Shown one piece after another: positions 1 to 9,320 of a DNA stretch of 64,000 bases. Numbering within the stretch: position 1 is the first letter of the stretch; every line of letters starts with the position of its first letter. The stretch spans positions 868,001-932,000 of the forward strand of contig NZ_CP009832.1 in the NCBI RefSeq assembly GCF_000959525.1. Direction: 5' to 3'. The notes under the pieces were generated by a model. The model was not told the DNA's origin. It saw only the letters and a list, made by a program, of their open reading frames with translations, and did no database searches. The translations under genes were made by a program, and so were the position numbers. The DNA comes from Burkholderia multivorans ATCC BAA-247 (GTDB lineage Bacteria > Pseudomonadota > Gammaproteobacteria > Burkholderiales > Burkholderiaceae).

Positions 1-830
1 CGCAGGCCGCCGCCGTTCGAATTGACCGAGTAGATCTGCGTGTTGCCCGTCAGCGACAACGCGACCGCGAGCGTATTGCCGTCCGGCGACCACGCCGGCG
101 CGCTGTTGTTGCCCTTCTGGTCGGAGACCATGTAGCGGCGGCCGGTCGGCAGATCGTGGATGTAGACGATCGGCTTCTTGCGCTCGAACGACACGTACGC
201 GACCTTCGTGCCGCTCGGCGACCACGCCGGCGAGATGATCGGCTCGGTGCTCGACAGCGCGATGCGCGCGTTCTGGCCGTCCGAGTCCGAAATCTGCAGC
301 TGGTAGCGATTGCCGGTCTTGATCACGTACGACAGACGCGTCGCGAACACGCCGCGCACGCCGAGCAGCTTCTGGTAGATGTAGTCGGCGATTTTGTGCC
401 CGGCCGTGCGCAGCGTCGTGTCGTTGGCGCTGAGCGACAGGCCGCCGAGGCTTTGCTGCTTCACGGTGTCGTACAGGATGAAGTTGATCTTGTACTGACC
501 GTTGCCCTCGCGGTTCACGCTGCCCGCGACGAATGCGTTCGCACCTTTGGCCTTCCACGCGCCGAGATCGACCGAGGCCGTCTCGGGCACGGGCGTGCTG
601 CCCGCGTCGATGTTGGTGAATTTGCCGCTGCGGGCAAGATCGGCACGGACGATCGACGTGACCTGCTGCGGCAGGCCTGCCTCATTCGCGAAGTTCGCGG
701 TGGCGATGGGGAACTGGGTCGAACCGACGCCGGTGATCAGCACGTTGACCTGCGCGTTAGCGGCACTGCCGGCCGCAATCAGGCACGAGGCCACGAGTGC
801 CCTGAAACCTAGCTTCGTCATCAAACTCAT
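1..830 (-). CDS. tolB: TolB, periplasmic beta-propeller of the Tol-Pal system (partial)
   Basis: The gene runs off the left edge, so only about the first 276 residues are present of a protein that is usually about 430. Translation gives a hydrophobic signal peptide ending near SAANAQ, then the mixed alpha/beta N-terminal domain ([20 protein letters not shown]) and the first propeller blades, recognisable by repeated SPAWSPSG and SAPAWSPDG motifs. TolB works in the periplasm, linking TolA to Pal and the outer membrane. It is the last gene of ybgC-tolQRA-tolB and lies 109 bases after tolA. The start at 830 gives MSLMTKL; an ATG at 821 is possible and would remove three residues. Confidence 0.95.
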   Translation of the reverse strand, partial: MSLMTKLGFRALVASCLIAAGSAANAQVNVLITGVGSTQFPIATANFANEAGLPQQVTSIVRADLARSGKFTNIDAGSTPVPETASVDLGAWKAKGANAFVAGSVNREGNGQYKINFILYDTVKQQSLGGLSLSANDTTLRTAGHKIADYIYQKLLGVRGVFATRLSYVIKTGNRYQLQISDSDGQNARIALSSTEPIISPAWSPSGTKVAYVSFERKKPIVYIHDLPTGRRYMVSDQKGNNSAPAWSPDGNTLAVALSLTGNTQIYSVNSNGGGL

Positions 831-939
831 GCTTCTTGCTTCCCGTATGACATGGATCGCTGCGCAACCGCAGAGACTGTAAAAATACCCGATTCGTTCC
901 CGTCGGACAGCGACGGCCGGAGTGTAAGCGCATTTCCCG

Positions 940-1992
940 TCACTCCGCCGCCTTGAAGGTAATCGTAATGTCCGGCGGGGTGCGACCGTTAGAATCGGGC
1001 GGCAACGGGACCGACGCCTGGATCGCATTGACCACGGCTTGATCCCACCCCGAATTTCCGCTCGAACGGCGGATCGATACGCTCAACACGTTACCCGACG
1101 GCGTGCAGCGGATCGCAACGACCGTCGTCAGGCCGGCACGCTCGCCGCCCCAGACGATATTCGGCTTCACGCGGCGGCGCACCTTGTCCGGATAGCCGGG
1201 CGATGCCGCATTGCCGCCGGCGCCCGAACCGGTGCCGCTCTTCGCGAGCCCTTCGCCGCCGCCTTCACCTGCACCGGCCAGGCCCTGCATCTGCGCGAGA
1301 CGCGCGCGCCGTTCCTGGTCGAGCTTCGCCTTCGCGGCCGAATCGGCCTTCGCGCGCGCCGCTGCTTCGGCCTTCGCCTTTGCCGCGGCCTCCGCCTTGG
1401 CCTTCGCGGCCGCTTCCGCTTTCGCCTTGGCCGCCTGCTGCGCCTCGAGCTGCGCCTGCTTCTGCTGCTGGAGTTTCTGCTGTTCGAGCTTCTGCTGCTC
1501 GGCGAGCTGTTGTTGCTTGAGCTTCTCGGCCTGCTTCTGCTTTTCGCGTTCGGCCGCCTTCTGCGCGGCGAGCGCCGCCGCCTGCTGGGCCGCAAGCTGC
1601 TGGCGTCGCGCTTCCTCTTCCTCGCGTGCCTTTTGCTGCTGGGCGCGGCGCTGCTGCTCGAGCAGCGCTTCGCGTGCGGCCGCTTCCTGCTGACGCTTCT
1701 TCTGCTGAAGCGCGATGTCGGCCTGCTCGTCGCGAACCGGGGCAGGGGGCGGCGCGACCTTCGCAGGCGCCGGCGGTGTCACGACCGGACGCGGCGCCGC
1801 GACGTCGGGCACCTCCGTCCACAGTTCGGCTTCGGCGCCGGCCGGCGTGCTGTTTTGCCACTGCACGCCATGATAGAGAAACAGCGCGAGCAGCACATGC
1901 ATCAGCGCGGCGAGCGCGAACGCGCGCCACGTGCCGCGCTCGCGCGGCGGCTGAGGCGGATAGGCGGTGCTGCGCGGGGATAACCGGTTCAT
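940..1992 (-). CDS. tolA: TolA, inner-membrane/periplasm-spanning energy coupler
   Basis: This 350-residue protein has the three TolA domains. A short cytoplasmic tail leads into one membrane helix at about residues 24-43 ([17 protein letters not shown]). A long Gln/Lys/Ala-rich helical region follows at about 85-240, including near-perfect 8-residue repeats of the type AAKAKAEA. The C-terminal globular domain at about 265-350 contains [10 protein letters not shown] and ends ITITFKAAE. TolA carries proton-motive-force energy from TolQR to TolB-Pal, supporting outer-membrane constriction at division. Its start overlaps the tolR stop by four bases. The repeat-coding stretch is strongly biased, so open frames on the other strand here are artefacts. 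Confidence 0.95.
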   Translation of the reverse strand: MNRLSPRSTAYPPQPPRERGTWRAFALAALMHVLLALFLYHGVQWQNSTPAGAEAELWTEVPDVAAPRPVVTPPAPAKVAPPPAPVRDEQADIALQQKKRQQEAAAREALLEQQRRAQQQKAREEEEARRQQLAAQQAAALAAQKAAEREKQKQAEKLKQQQLAEQQKLEQQKLQQQKQAQLEAQQAAKAKAEAAAKAKAEAAAKAKAEAAARAKADSAAKAKLDQERRARLAQMQGLAGAGEGGGEGLAKSGTGSGAGGNAASPGYPDKVRRRVKPNIVWGGERAGLTTVVAIRCTPSGNVLSVSIRRSSGNSGWDQAVVNAIQASVPLPPDSNGRTPPDITITFKAAE

Positions 1993-2438
1993 TGCGATTT
2001 GACGAGGAGGCCGACGCGCTTGACGCCGCGCGCCTTCAGATCCGACATCACGGTCATGACTGCATCGTACTGCACGGTCTTGTCGGCTGCGATCACGACC
2101 GGCTGATCCGGGTGATCGGCCTGCCGGGCCGAAATGAAGCTGTCGAGCTCGGCCTTCGTCATCGTGTCTTCCTGCGTCGCGCCGGAGTCGCCCTTGTACT
2201 TGACGCTCATCGTGCGGTCGGCCTTGATGTTGACGACGACAGGCGGCGTCTGCTCCTGCGGCGCCGCGTTGCCGACGGTCGGCAGATTGATGATCGACGG
2301 GGCGACGAGCGGCGCCGTGACCATGAAGATCACGAGCAGCACGAGCATCACGTCGATGTACGGAACGACGTTGATGTCGGCCATCGCGCGGCGCGAGCGG
2401 CCGCCGCGCATGCTCGATCGAATGGGGGTGCCTGCCAT
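1989..2438 (-). CDS. tolR: TolR, ExbD-family proton-channel subunit
   Basis: The protein has 149 residues, normal for TolR/ExbD. After a basic cytoplasmic N-terminus there is a single membrane helix with the family signature PYIDVMLVLLVIFMVTAP; Asp29 in it is the conserved protonatable residue. The remainder is the periplasmic domain, ending [12 protein letters not shown]. TolR forms the ion channel with TolQ and drives TolA. The gene sits 10 bases downstream of tolQ and overlaps tolA by four bases, so translation of the three is probably coupled. Confidence 0.95.
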   Translation of the reverse strand: MAGTPIRSSMRGGRSRRAMADINVVPYIDVMLVLLVIFMVTAPLVAPSIINLPTVGNAAPQEQTPPVVVNIKADRTMSVKYKGDSGATQEDTMTKAELDSFISARQADHPDQPVVIAADKTVQYDAVMTVMSDLKARGVKRVGLLVKSQ

Positions 2439-2448
2439 CGCGTGCTCC

Positions 2449-3126
2449 TTACTGGGCCTGACGCTGGAGGATGTTCGAGAACTCTTCGATGAAGGTCTCG
2501 AAGCGGATCGCGAGGCGGTCGATGTCGTGCGCGTAGCGGTTGTATGCGACGACCGCCGGAATCGCGGCGAACAGGCCGATCGCGGTAGCGACGAGCGCCT
2601 CGGCGATGCCCGGCGCGACGTTCGCCAGCGTGGCCTGCTGTACGTTCGCGAGCCCGCGGAACGAGTTCATGATCCCCCAGACGGTGCCGAACAGACCGAT
2701 ATACGGGCTCACCGAGCCGACCGACGCGAGGAACGCGAGGTTCGATTCGAGCACGTCCATCTCGCGCTGGAACGATGCGCGCATTGCGCGCCGGGCGCCG
2801 TCGAGCACGAGGCCCGGATCGCTGAGACGCTTTTCCTTCGCCTTCAGGAACTCACGCATCCCCGACTCGAAGATCCGCTCGAGCGCACCGATCGTGTGGC
2901 GGTTGTTCGCGGCGCTCTGATAGAGCGCCTGCAGATCGCCGCCCGACCAGAAGTCCCGTTCGAAGCGCTCGGTCTGCGCGCGCGCGCGGCGGATTGCGAA
3001 CCACTTGCGGAAGATGAAGGTCCACGACATCAGCGACAGCAGCAGCAGCAGCCCCATCACGGCCTGGGCCAGCACGCTCGCGTTGAGAACGAGGGAAATG
3101 ATCGACAGGTCTTGAGAAGTGTTCAT
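2449..3126 (-). CDS. tolQ: TolQ, MotA/ExbB-family channel subunit
   Basis: At 225 residues it has the TolQ/ExbB layout: one N-terminal membrane helix at about 15-38 (AQAVMGLLLLLSLMSW), a long cytoplasmic loop, and two further helices at about 130-155 (GSVSPYIGLFGTVWGIM) and 168-190 (IAEALVATAIGLFAAIPAVV). These last two line the proton path with TolR. Charged residues such as RKWF just after helix 1 fit the inside-positive rule. It is the first of the contiguous tolQRA genes. A 163-base gap separates it from ybgC upstream, so a promoter could lie there, although none is obvious. Confidence 0.95.
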   Translation of the reverse strand: MNTSQDLSIISLVLNASVLAQAVMGLLLLLSLMSWTFIFRKWFAIRRARAQTERFERDFWSGGDLQALYQSAANNRHTIGALERIFESGMREFLKAKEKRLSDPGLVLDGARRAMRASFQREMDVLESNLAFLASVGSVSPYIGLFGTVWGIMNSFRGLANVQQATLANVAPGIAEALVATAIGLFAAIPAVVAYNRYAHDIDRLAIRFETFIEEFSNILQRQAQ

Positions 3127-3289
3127 AGAGGTTTGAAGTAACGTCCCTTCGGGGTGCCCGGGGCGCCCGGTGTGCGTGCAGTGCGACGCGCCGGCGGGCG
3201 GGGCCGGAATGCGCCTGCCGCGCCTGAGGTCGAACCTTGCTTAGTATCGATTCAGAAAGGCGAGTTCATAGGCTTTGTCTAAACGGCGC

Positions 3290-3766
3290 TCATGCGAGCT
3301 TCGTTGACAGTTCGCCGGGCCCGGCATTCGCGACGGGCCCGCGTTGCAGCGCATCGAGCGCGGCCGGCGGGATCGCCGCGGGCCGGATGCCGGTGCGGTC
3401 GACGCAGCCGATGCGGATTTGCCCGGCGACGAGCAGCGTGTCGCCACGCCATGCTTCCTGTACGAATTCCACCGATGCGCGACCGATGCGTGCGGGACGG
3501 CTCGTGATCGTTAGCATGTCGTCGAGTCGCGCCGGCGCGCGGTAGTCGAGCGACGTGCTGCGGACGATGAAGAGCGCGCCCGTCTCGTCGGCGAGCCGAC
3601 GCTGGTCGATACCGCACGCGCGCAGCCACTCGGTGCGGGCGCGCTCGAAGAATTTCAGGTAGTTGGCGTAGAAAACGATGCCGCCGGCATCGGTGTCCTC
3701 GTAGTACACGCGCACCGGCCAGGTAAAGCCGGAAGGCACGTCCGACGAGCGGGTAGGCTGAGTCAT
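3290..3766 (-). CDS. ybgC: YbgC, Tol-Pal associated acyl-CoA thioesterase
   Basis: This hot-dog-fold thioesterase of 158 residues carries the family active-site stretch YYEDTDAGGIVFYANYL, with the catalytic Asp in DTDAGG, followed by FFERARTEW. YbgC hydrolyses acyl-CoA thioesters and is classically the first gene of the tol-pal cluster, as here. The start is uncertain. ATG at 3766 (MTQPTRS) is chosen because homology begins soon after, but ATG at 3775 is equally plausible and neither has a clear ribosome binding site. A TTG further upstream looks unlikely. Confidence 0.9.
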   Translation of the reverse strand: MTQPTRSSDVPSGFTWPVRVYYEDTDAGGIVFYANYLKFFERARTEWLRACGIDQRRLADETGALFIVRSTSLDYRAPARLDDMLTITSRPARIGRASVEFVQEAWRGDTLLVAGQIRIGCVDRTGIRPAAIPPAALDALQRGPVANAGPGELSTKLA

Positions 3767-3875
3767 GGCGCGCATTCTACCGGAAGGGAAGGGTCCGATT
3801 CGCAACCGATTCGTAACGGAATGTAGTAGTCGCAGTACACCGCGGGCCGGCCGTCGGCCGGGCCCGCACGGCCAT

Positions 3876-4622
3876 TCAGCCGCGATGCACGGTCGGGCCG
3901 CCCGGCGCCTGCGCGATCGGCATCAGCTCGATCGCGTTGACGTTCACATGGGCGGGACGCGTCGCAATCCAGTACACGGTGTCGGCGATGTCCTCGGGCA
4001 TCAGCGGCCGCACGTTCGCGTACACATTGGCGGCTTTTTCGTTGTCGCCGCGGTAGCGGACGTTCGAGAACTCGGTGCCGCCGCACAGGCCCGGCTCGAT
4101 GTCGGTCACGCGCAGCGGCGTGCCGAGCAAATCGGCGCGCAGGTTCAGGCTGAATTGTCTGACGAAAGCCTTGGTCGCGCCGTACACATTGCCGCCGGCA
4201 TACGGGTAGGAGCCGGCGACGGAGCCGATGTTGAAGATGTGGCCGCGGCCGCGTTCGATCATGCCGGGCAGCAGCGCGTGCGTGACGGTGACGAGGCCCG
4301 TGCAGTTCGTGTCGATCATCGTGTGCCACTCGTCGAGGCTCGCCTTGTGGGCCGGTTCGACGCCGAGCGCGAGGCCCGCGTTGTTGACGAGCACGTCGAG
4401 CGCCGCGAACTCGGCGGGCAGGGCGGCCGGCACGGCTTCCACGGCCGCGCGGTCGCGCACGTCGAGCTCGAGCGGCAGCAGCGCATCGCCGAGCTCGGCG
4501 GCGAGCGCGTCGAGCCGCTCCTTGCGGCGCGCCGTGGCGACCACGCGGTGGCCGCCCTTGACGAAGGCACGGGCGATGGCGGCGCCGAAGCCGGCGGACG
4601 CGCCTGTGACGAACACGATCAT
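3876..4622 (-). CDS. Short-chain dehydrogenase/reductase, YdfG-like
   Basis: This 248-residue classical SDR has the Rossmann nucleotide motif TGASAGFG at residues 6-13, LDVRD for cofactor selection, NNAG in the middle, and the catalytic Ser and YGATK (Tyr and Lys) motif. ATARRK after beta-2 favours NADP(H). Overall sequence resembles YdfG, the NADP-dependent 3-hydroxy acid dehydrogenase acting on serine, malonic semialdehyde and similar substrates, but substrate cannot be read from sequence. The ATG at 4622 is preceded by AGGAG at good spacing. It diverges from glyA across the riboswitch-bearing gap. Confidence 0.85.
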   Translation of the reverse strand: MIVFVTGASAGFGAAIARAFVKGGHRVVATARRKERLDALAAELGDALLPLELDVRDRAAVEAVPAALPAEFAALDVLVNNAGLALGVEPAHKASLDEWHTMIDTNCTGLVTVTHALLPGMIERGRGHIFNIGSVAGSYPYAGGNVYGATKAFVRQFSLNLRADLLGTPLRVTDIEPGLCGGTEFSNVRYRGDNEKAANVYANVRPLMPEDIADTVYWIATRPAHVNVNAIELMPIAQAPGGPTVHRG

Positions 4623-4805
4623 TGCTGCTCCTGGTCGGTAAAAAAGTAGCGCGTAGTATCGCGCAAACGCGCCGGGATTGCCGCACCGCGACAACGGCGT
4701 CGCGTGCGCCGGACAAGGCGACTCGGTTCCGGCCCCGATTCTTCGTGCGGCCGGGGGCGCGGTTGCCTATTCATGGCGCATCCAATACACTAACGCGCTC
4801 ATCAC

Positions 4806-4898
4806 CCCTGCGTGACTGGCGATAGAACCCTCGGGTTCAAGGTGGAGCATCCCACCGTGAAGCGCAGGGCGCCGTTTTTGCCGTTCGCCTGGGCAGCC
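4806..4898 (+). ncRNA. ZTP (pfl) riboswitch in the glyA leader
   Basis: About 140-230 bases upstream of glyA lie the hallmark conserved blocks of the pfl/ZTP riboswitch: GCGTGACTGGCGA at about 4809-4821, then GGTGGAGCATCCCACCGTGA at 4841-4860 forming a short stem, then the pseudoknot-forming GCCGTTCGCCTGGGCA at 4880-4895. ZTP riboswitches sense the purine precursor ZMP/ZTP, which accumulates when 10-formyl-tetrahydrofolate is short, and typically switch on folate one-carbon genes such as glyA. I see no clear intrinsic terminator between it and the start codon, so the expression platform is unresolved. The intergenic space holding it is 4623-5037. Confidence 0.88.
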
Positions 4899-5037
4899 GT
4901 TGTGCGCCGTCGCGTGCATCGCCGGTGGCTGTCCTGCCTCGCGTCACTCGGATTCTTCCGCCACGTCGAGCTGGTCCTGCCAGCAGCGCAGTGTACTCGG
5001 CCACCCGGTCAACCTGTACACACTTAACGGAAACCGT

Positions 5038-6285
5038 ATGTTTGACAGAGCCCAAAGCACCATCGCGAACGTCGATCCCGAAGTCTTTGCAGCGATCGAG
5101 CAGGAAAACCGTCGCCAGGAAGAGCACATCGAGCTGATCGCGTCGGAAAACTACACGAGCCCGGCCGTGATGGCCGCGCAGGGCTCGCAGCTCACGAACA
5201 AGTACGCGGAAGGCTATCCGGGCAAGCGCTACTACGGCGGGTGCGAGTACGTCGACGTCGTCGAGCAGCTCGCGATCGACCGCGTCAAGCAACTGTTCGG
5301 CGCCGAAGCGGCCAACGTGCAGCCGAACTCCGGCTCGCAGGCAAACCAGGGCGTGTTCTTCGCGATGCTCAAGCCGGGCGACACGATCATGGGCATGAGC
5401 CTCGCGCACGGCGGCCACCTCACGCACGGCTCGCCGGTCAACATGTCGGGCAAGTGGTTCAACGTGGTCAGCTACGGGCTGAACGAGAACGAAGACATCG
5501 ACTACGAAGCGGCCGAGAAGCTCGCGCAGGAGCACAAGCCGAAGCTGATCGTCGCGGGCGCGTCGGCGTTCGCGCTCAAGATCGACTTCGAGCGTCTGGC
5601 GAAGATCGCGAAGTCGGTCGGCGCATACCTGATGGTCGACATGGCGCACTACGCGGGGCTGATCGCCGCCGGCGTGTATCCGAACCCGGTGCCGCACGCC
5701 GACTTCGTCACGACGACCACGCACAAGAGCCTGCGCGGCCCGCGCGGCGGCGTGATCCTGATGAAGGCCGAGTACGAGAAGCAGATCAACTCGGCGATCT
5801 TCCCGGGCATCCAGGGCGGTCCGCTGATGCACGTGATCGCGGCGAAGGCCGTGGCGTTCAAGGAAGCGCTGTCGCCGGAGTTCAAGGCCTATCAGCAGAA
5901 GGTGGTCGAGAACGCACGCGTGCTGGCCGAGACGCTCGTCAAGCGCGGCCTGCGGATCGTGTCGGGCCGTACCGAAAGCCACGTGATGCTGGTCGACCTG
6001 CGTGCGAAGAACATCACCGGCAAGGCGGCGGAAGCCGCGCTGGGCGCCGCGCACATCACCGTGAACAAGAACGCCATTCCGAACGATCCGGAAAAGCCGT
6101 TCGTGACGAGCGGCATTCGTCTGGGCTCGCCGGCGATGACCACGCGCGGCTTCGGCCCGGCCGAAGCGGAGCAGGTCGGCAACCTGATCGCCGACGTGCT
6201 CGAGAACCCGGAAGACGCAGCGACGATCGAGCGCGTGCGTGCTCAGGTCGCCGAGCTGACCAAGCGCTTCCCGGTCTACCGCTGA
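5038..6285 (+). CDS. glyA: Serine hydroxymethyltransferase
   Basis: The 415-residue protein is a full-length PLP enzyme interconverting serine plus tetrahydrofolate with glycine plus methylene-tetrahydrofolate. Visible landmarks are [11 protein letters not shown] and [15 protein letters not shown] near the N-terminus, then VDMAHYAGL, then the PLP-binding lysine in [14 protein letters not shown] at about residue 230. The ATG at 5038 starts MFDRAQST; upstream in-frame sequence is leader RNA. A ZTP riboswitch in that leader suggests control by folate one-carbon status. nrdR follows after six bases, probably in the same transcript. Confidence 0.97.
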   Translation: MFDRAQSTIANVDPEVFAAIEQENRRQEEHIELIASENYTSPAVMAAQGSQLTNKYAEGYPGKRYYGGCEYVDVVEQLAIDRVKQLFGAEAANVQPNSGSQANQGVFFAMLKPGDTIMGMSLAHGGHLTHGSPVNMSGKWFNVVSYGLNENEDIDYEAAEKLAQEHKPKLIVAGASAFALKIDFERLAKIAKSVGAYLMVDMAHYAGLIAAGVYPNPVPHADFVTTTTHKSLRGPRGGVILMKAEYEKQINSAIFPGIQGGPLMHVIAAKAVAFKEALSPEFKAYQQKVVENARVLAETLVKRGLRIVSGRTESHVMLVDLRAKNITGKAAEAALGAAHITVNKNAIPNDPEKPFVTSGIRLGSPAMTTRGFGPAEAEQVGNLIADVLENPEDAATIERVRAQVAELTKRFPVYR

Positions 6286-6291
6286 TCGACG

Positions 6292-6771
6292 ATGCGCTGC
6301 CCGTTCTGCCGGCACGACGACACGCAGGTAGTTGACTCGCGTGTGTCCGAAGATGGCGCCGCGATTCGCCGGCGCCGTCGCTGCTCGGCTTGCGACAAGC
6401 GTTTCACGACGTACGAACGGGTCGAGCTGGCTCTGCCGTCCGTCGTGAAAAAGGACGGCAGCCGCACCGAATTCGACCGTCGCAAGATCGTCGCCAGCAT
6501 GCAACTCGCGCTGCGCAAGCGGCCCGTTGCTGCGGATGCGATCGACGCGGCGGTCGCTCGCATCGAATATCAACTGCTCGCAACCGGCGAGCGTGAAGTC
6601 CGTAGCGAGAAGCTCGGCGAACTCGTGATGAACGAGTTGCGCGGCCTCGATACGATTGCCTATGTCCGCTTCGCATCGGTGTATCGCCGGTTCGAGGACG
6701 TGTCCGAATTTGCCGACGTGATCGAAGAGTTCCGTCGCGCCTCTCCCGCCAAGCCTCCGCGTAAGCGCTGA
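6292..6771 (+). CDS. nrdR: NrdR, ribonucleotide reductase transcriptional repressor
   Basis: The protein has 159 residues and begins directly with the zinc ribbon: CPFC at 3-6 and CSAC at 31-34. An ATP-cone domain follows at about 49-139 ([18 protein letters not shown]). NrdR senses ATP/dATP and represses ribonucleotide reductase operons through NrdR boxes. The start ATG lies six bases after the glyA stop, an arrangement commonly seen in beta-proteobacteria. It links nucleotide and folate metabolism in one transcript. Confidence 0.96.
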   Translation: MRCPFCRHDDTQVVDSRVSEDGAAIRRRRRCSACDKRFTTYERVELALPSVVKKDGSRTEFDRRKIVASMQLALRKRPVAADAIDAAVARIEYQLLATGEREVRSEKLGELVMNELRGLDTIAYVRFASVYRRFEDVSEFADVIEEFRRASPAKPPRKR

Positions 6772-6921
6772 CGCGCTGCGTCCGTTCATCGCCTGCTCCT
6801 GTCGTTCAGTTCGCGCCGATTGTGTCGGTTGCACGCGCTCGCCGTCAGTCGGCCGTTCGGCATATGGTGCGCGTCGCCGCACGTCGCTAGAGTCGTTGCA
6901 TCACGTTGGCGGAGCGCGGCG

Positions 6922-7485
6922 ATGGAACGGTGCGGGCAGGCAGGAATGAAAGGCGGGCGACACGTCGGCGGCTTCACGCTCGTCGAACTGATGGTCGCGA
7001 TTGCGATTGCGGCCGGTCTCGGCCTCTACGCCGTGCCCGTCTTCGATCAGTGGCGGATGCGCGAGCGTGTCGATGCGCGCGCTCGCACATTGCTCGGTGC
7101 GCTGTCGTTCGCGCGCGCCGAGGCAACGCGTCTCGGCGTACGCGTCACGCTCTGTCGTGCCGACCGCAACGGCGGTTGTCTGCACGCCGCGCAGCGCTGC
7201 GGGTCGGCCGAGTGGTCATGCGACTGGGTCGTCGCGGGCGAGCTCGAAGGCGCGTTGCGCGTGTTGCGGCGCTATCCGCAGGATCGGGAAATTGCCGTGG
7301 CGGGCGCCGCGCAGGAACTGGCTTTCGTGCCGCCCGCGGGGCAGGTGATCGGCGGAATCCGGCGCTTCGAATTGCGTCCGCGGCGCGATGTGCCGGCGCT
7401 CGATGGCGCGCGCCTGTCCCGCTGCGTACGACTTGCGGCGGGCGGCCGCGCGCGCCTGTCGACCGGCCGGTGCGACGCGGCATGA
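6922..7485 (+). CDS. fimT: Type IV pilus minor pseudopilin, FimT/GspH type
   Basis: A short basic leader precedes the prepilin peptidase site GG|FTLVELMVAIAIAAG, with Glu at +5 and a hydrophobic N-terminal helix, followed by a GspH/FimT-type soluble domain (YAVPVFDQWRMRERVDARA, ALSFARAEA). Several cysteines could form disulfides. The ATG at 6922 has GGAG seven bases upstream; an alternative ATG at 6946 gives a 9-residue leader. FimT-type pilins prime or decorate type IV pili in the inner membrane and periplasm. This is the first gene of a five-gene minor pilin operon, and its stop overlaps the next start (ATGA). Confidence 0.85.
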   Translation: MERCGQAGMKGGRHVGGFTLVELMVAIAIAAGLGLYAVPVFDQWRMRERVDARARTLLGALSFARAEATRLGVRVTLCRADRNGGCLHAAQRCGSAEWSCDWVVAGELEGALRVLRRYPQDREIAVAGAAQELAFVPPAGQVIGGIRRFELRPRRDVPALDGARLSRCVRLAAGGRARLSTGRCDAA

Positions 7486-7898
7486 TCGCGGCGCGCAACC
7501 GGTCGCGCGGCACGTCGCTGCTCGAAGCGATGCTGGCGATCGCGCTGCTCGCGATCGTGATGCTGGCGGTGGCGGGCAGCCAGCTCGCGATGGCGCGTGC
7601 GCAGCGGGCGACGGTATGGCGCGAGCGTGCGCTGTGGCTTGCCGACGCGCGCCTCGAATATCGGCGTGCCGCTCGCGGCGCGGACGGTGGCGTCGCGACG
7701 TTGTCGGCTGCATCGTTGCCCGGCGGTTCGACTGCGATTGCGAGCGGGCCCGGCGGCGTGCAATTCGCGATCGTGGCCTGGCGCGGCGAGCGTACCGTAG
7801 CGCCTTCGCAGGCGCAGTGCGGGAACGCGATTCCCTCGGCGCAGCCGCCATCATGCGTGCGCATTCCGTTTCGGGAGGTCGATGCGGATGAACGCTGA
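7482..7898 (+). CDS. pilV: Type IV pilus minor pilin, PilV type
   Basis: This is a 138-residue prepilin-like protein. The leader MIAARNRSRG precedes TSLLEAMLAIALLAIVMLAV, giving Gly at -1 and Glu at +5, and a hydrophobic helix. SLLEA-type signatures at this position and the location between FimT and PilW types support PilV. It overlaps fimT by four bases and pilW by up to 17, indicating translational coupling. It would be assembled in the inner membrane as part of the pilus-tip or priming complex. Confidence 0.82.
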   Translation: MIAARNRSRGTSLLEAMLAIALLAIVMLAVAGSQLAMARAQRATVWRERALWLADARLEYRRAARGADGGVATLSAASLPGGSTAIASGPGGVQFAIVAWRGERTVAPSQAQCGNAIPSAQPPSCVRIPFREVDADER

Positions 7899-8730
7899 AC
7901 GCCGGATGCGTGCGCATACGCTGCTCGAAGTGCTGATCGCGATGCTCGTCGGACTGCTCGTGCTGGCCGCAGCCGGCGCGCTGTATCACGCTCAGCGCAT
8001 CGCACAGCGGCGCGCAGACGATGCATTCACGCTGCGCGATGCGGCGGGAACCGCGCTGATGCTGATCGGCCAGCAAGTCCAGATGGCCGGGTTTCGTCCG
8101 CTGGATGTCGGTGCATCGTCGTCTTCGTCGTCGTGGTCGCCGGTGTTCGGCTGTGCGTCCGCGCGCATGCGAGGCGACGCTGCGCAACTGCAGTGCGATT
8201 CCGTCCGGCAATCGTCCGACGCGCTGCTCGTGCGCTATATCGGCGATGCCGTGTCGACATGGCCGACTGCGAGCGGGCACGTGTCCGATTGTCTGGGGCA
8301 GGGTGTCGGGACGCCGGGCGAACGGCCGCTCGTCGCCAATCGTTTCGACGCGCACGTCAGCCCTTCGACCGGCGAACCGGAACTGTACTGCGAGGGTAGC
8401 GGCCGGGCCGGCGTCCCTCAACCGGTGGTGTCCGGTATCGAGCAGTTGCGCGTGCGTTATCTGCGGCGCGGCGATACGCAGTTCGTCCGTGCGGATGTCA
8501 TGCGGGCGGACGATTGGCGCAACGTCGTCGCCGTACATTTATGCGTGCAGGCGCGCGGCGAAGCGATGCATGCGCGCGTTCGGTACACCGATTGTGACGA
8601 ACGCGTATCCGTGGCGCGAGACGGGCGCGCGCGTGTCGCGTTGCACCGCATCGTCGCGCTGCGCAATGCGTCCGTGCGGTCCGACGATAGAGCGTCGCCC
8701 GCTGGACCTGCACGCGAGGACTCGCAATGA
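7882..8730 (+). CDS. pilW: Type IV pilus minor pilin, PilW type
   Basis: The protein has 282 residues, much longer than its neighbours, as is usual for PilW. The leader ends RMRA before HTLLEVLIAMLVGLLVLAA; Glu is at +5, but the -1 residue is Ala, not the usual Gly, which prepilin peptidase can tolerate. A low-complexity Ser6-Trp run sits at about residues 79-85. Soluble-domain features include IGQQVQMAGFRPL. Start could also be ATG at 7888, two codons on. The stop overlaps pilX by four bases. Confidence 0.82.
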   Translation: MRMNAERRMRAHTLLEVLIAMLVGLLVLAAAGALYHAQRIAQRRADDAFTLRDAAGTALMLIGQQVQMAGFRPLDVGASSSSSSWSPVFGCASARMRGDAAQLQCDSVRQSSDALLVRYIGDAVSTWPTASGHVSDCLGQGVGTPGERPLVANRFDAHVSPSTGEPELYCEGSGRAGVPQPVVSGIEQLRVRYLRRGDTQFVRADVMRADDWRNVVAVHLCVQARGEAMHARVRYTDCDERVSVARDGRARVALHRIVALRNASVRSDDRASPAGPAREDSQ

Positions 8731-9314
8731 CGCCCGGGGCAACGAGTACACGGTCTGGTGCGGGGCGCGGTCGCAGTTCCCGGCATCGCGACGCCGGGCT
8801 CGCGCTGCCTGCCGTGATGGCGGTGAGTGCAGCGGTCGCAGCGTTGACCGCCATCTGGTTCGAATCCGCGTTGACGGAGTCGCGTCGCACGCGCGCGCTG
8901 TCCGACCGCTTGATCGCGTTCCATGCGGCCGATGCTGCGCTCGGCGCGTGTACCGCCGCGTTGTTGCGCGGTACTGCACGCTACTCGAGCGCACACGCGT
9001 CGCGGGGTGAACTGCAAGGTGAGCCGCACGGCCAGCCTCAACGCGAGCCGACCATGTGGCAACGCATGCCGGCGCTCGCGCATCCCGATGCGTTCTCGCC
9101 ATTCGCCGATTGGCCGATGGCCGCGCAGCCGCCGCGTTGCCTGATCGAGGCGTGGCCCGATGCCGATCCGCCGGACGGTCGCGCTTATCTAATCACCGCA
9201 CGCGGCGTCGGCGCGCAGGCGTCGAGCGCGGTCTGGCTGCAAACGCAGCTCGCCGTGCGCGGAGGCCGTGTCGTCGCGCAACGCTGGCGTCGCGTTGCGG
9301 CGCTGCATCGATGA
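8727..9314 (+). CDS. pilX: Type IV pilus minor pilin, PilX type
   Basis: Residues 1-23 form a long basic leader ending DAG, followed by LALPAVMAVSAAVAALTAIWF, a pilin-like hydrophobic helix with no Glu at +5. Missing Glu5 is characteristic of PilX/GspK-type tip pilins, which cap the initiating complex. The soluble part contains two Cys. Order and overlaps (four bases with pilW, six bases before the next pilin) support the call. Sequence conservation is weak, so assignment rests mainly on context. Confidence 0.72.
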   Translation: MTPGATSTRSGAGRGRSSRHRDAGLALPAVMAVSAAVAALTAIWFESALTESRRTRALSDRLIAFHAADAALGACTAALLRGTARYSSAHASRGELQGEPHGQPQREPTMWQRMPALAHPDAFSPFADWPMAAQPPRCLIEAWPDADPPDGRAYLITARGVGAQASSAVWLQTQLAVRGGRVVAQRWRRVAALHR

Positions 9315-9320
9315 GCGAGC

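Noticed and set aside
1300-1740. Open frames on the plus strand within tolA encoding Arg- or Leu-rich proteins
   Set aside because: They are by-products of the Lys/Ala/Gln repeat region of tolA, which is intact and in its expected operon.
4837-6882. Antisense open frame of about 681 codons opposite glyA and nrdR
   Set aside because: Both sense genes are highly conserved and complete, and the antisense frame also crosses the riboswitch.
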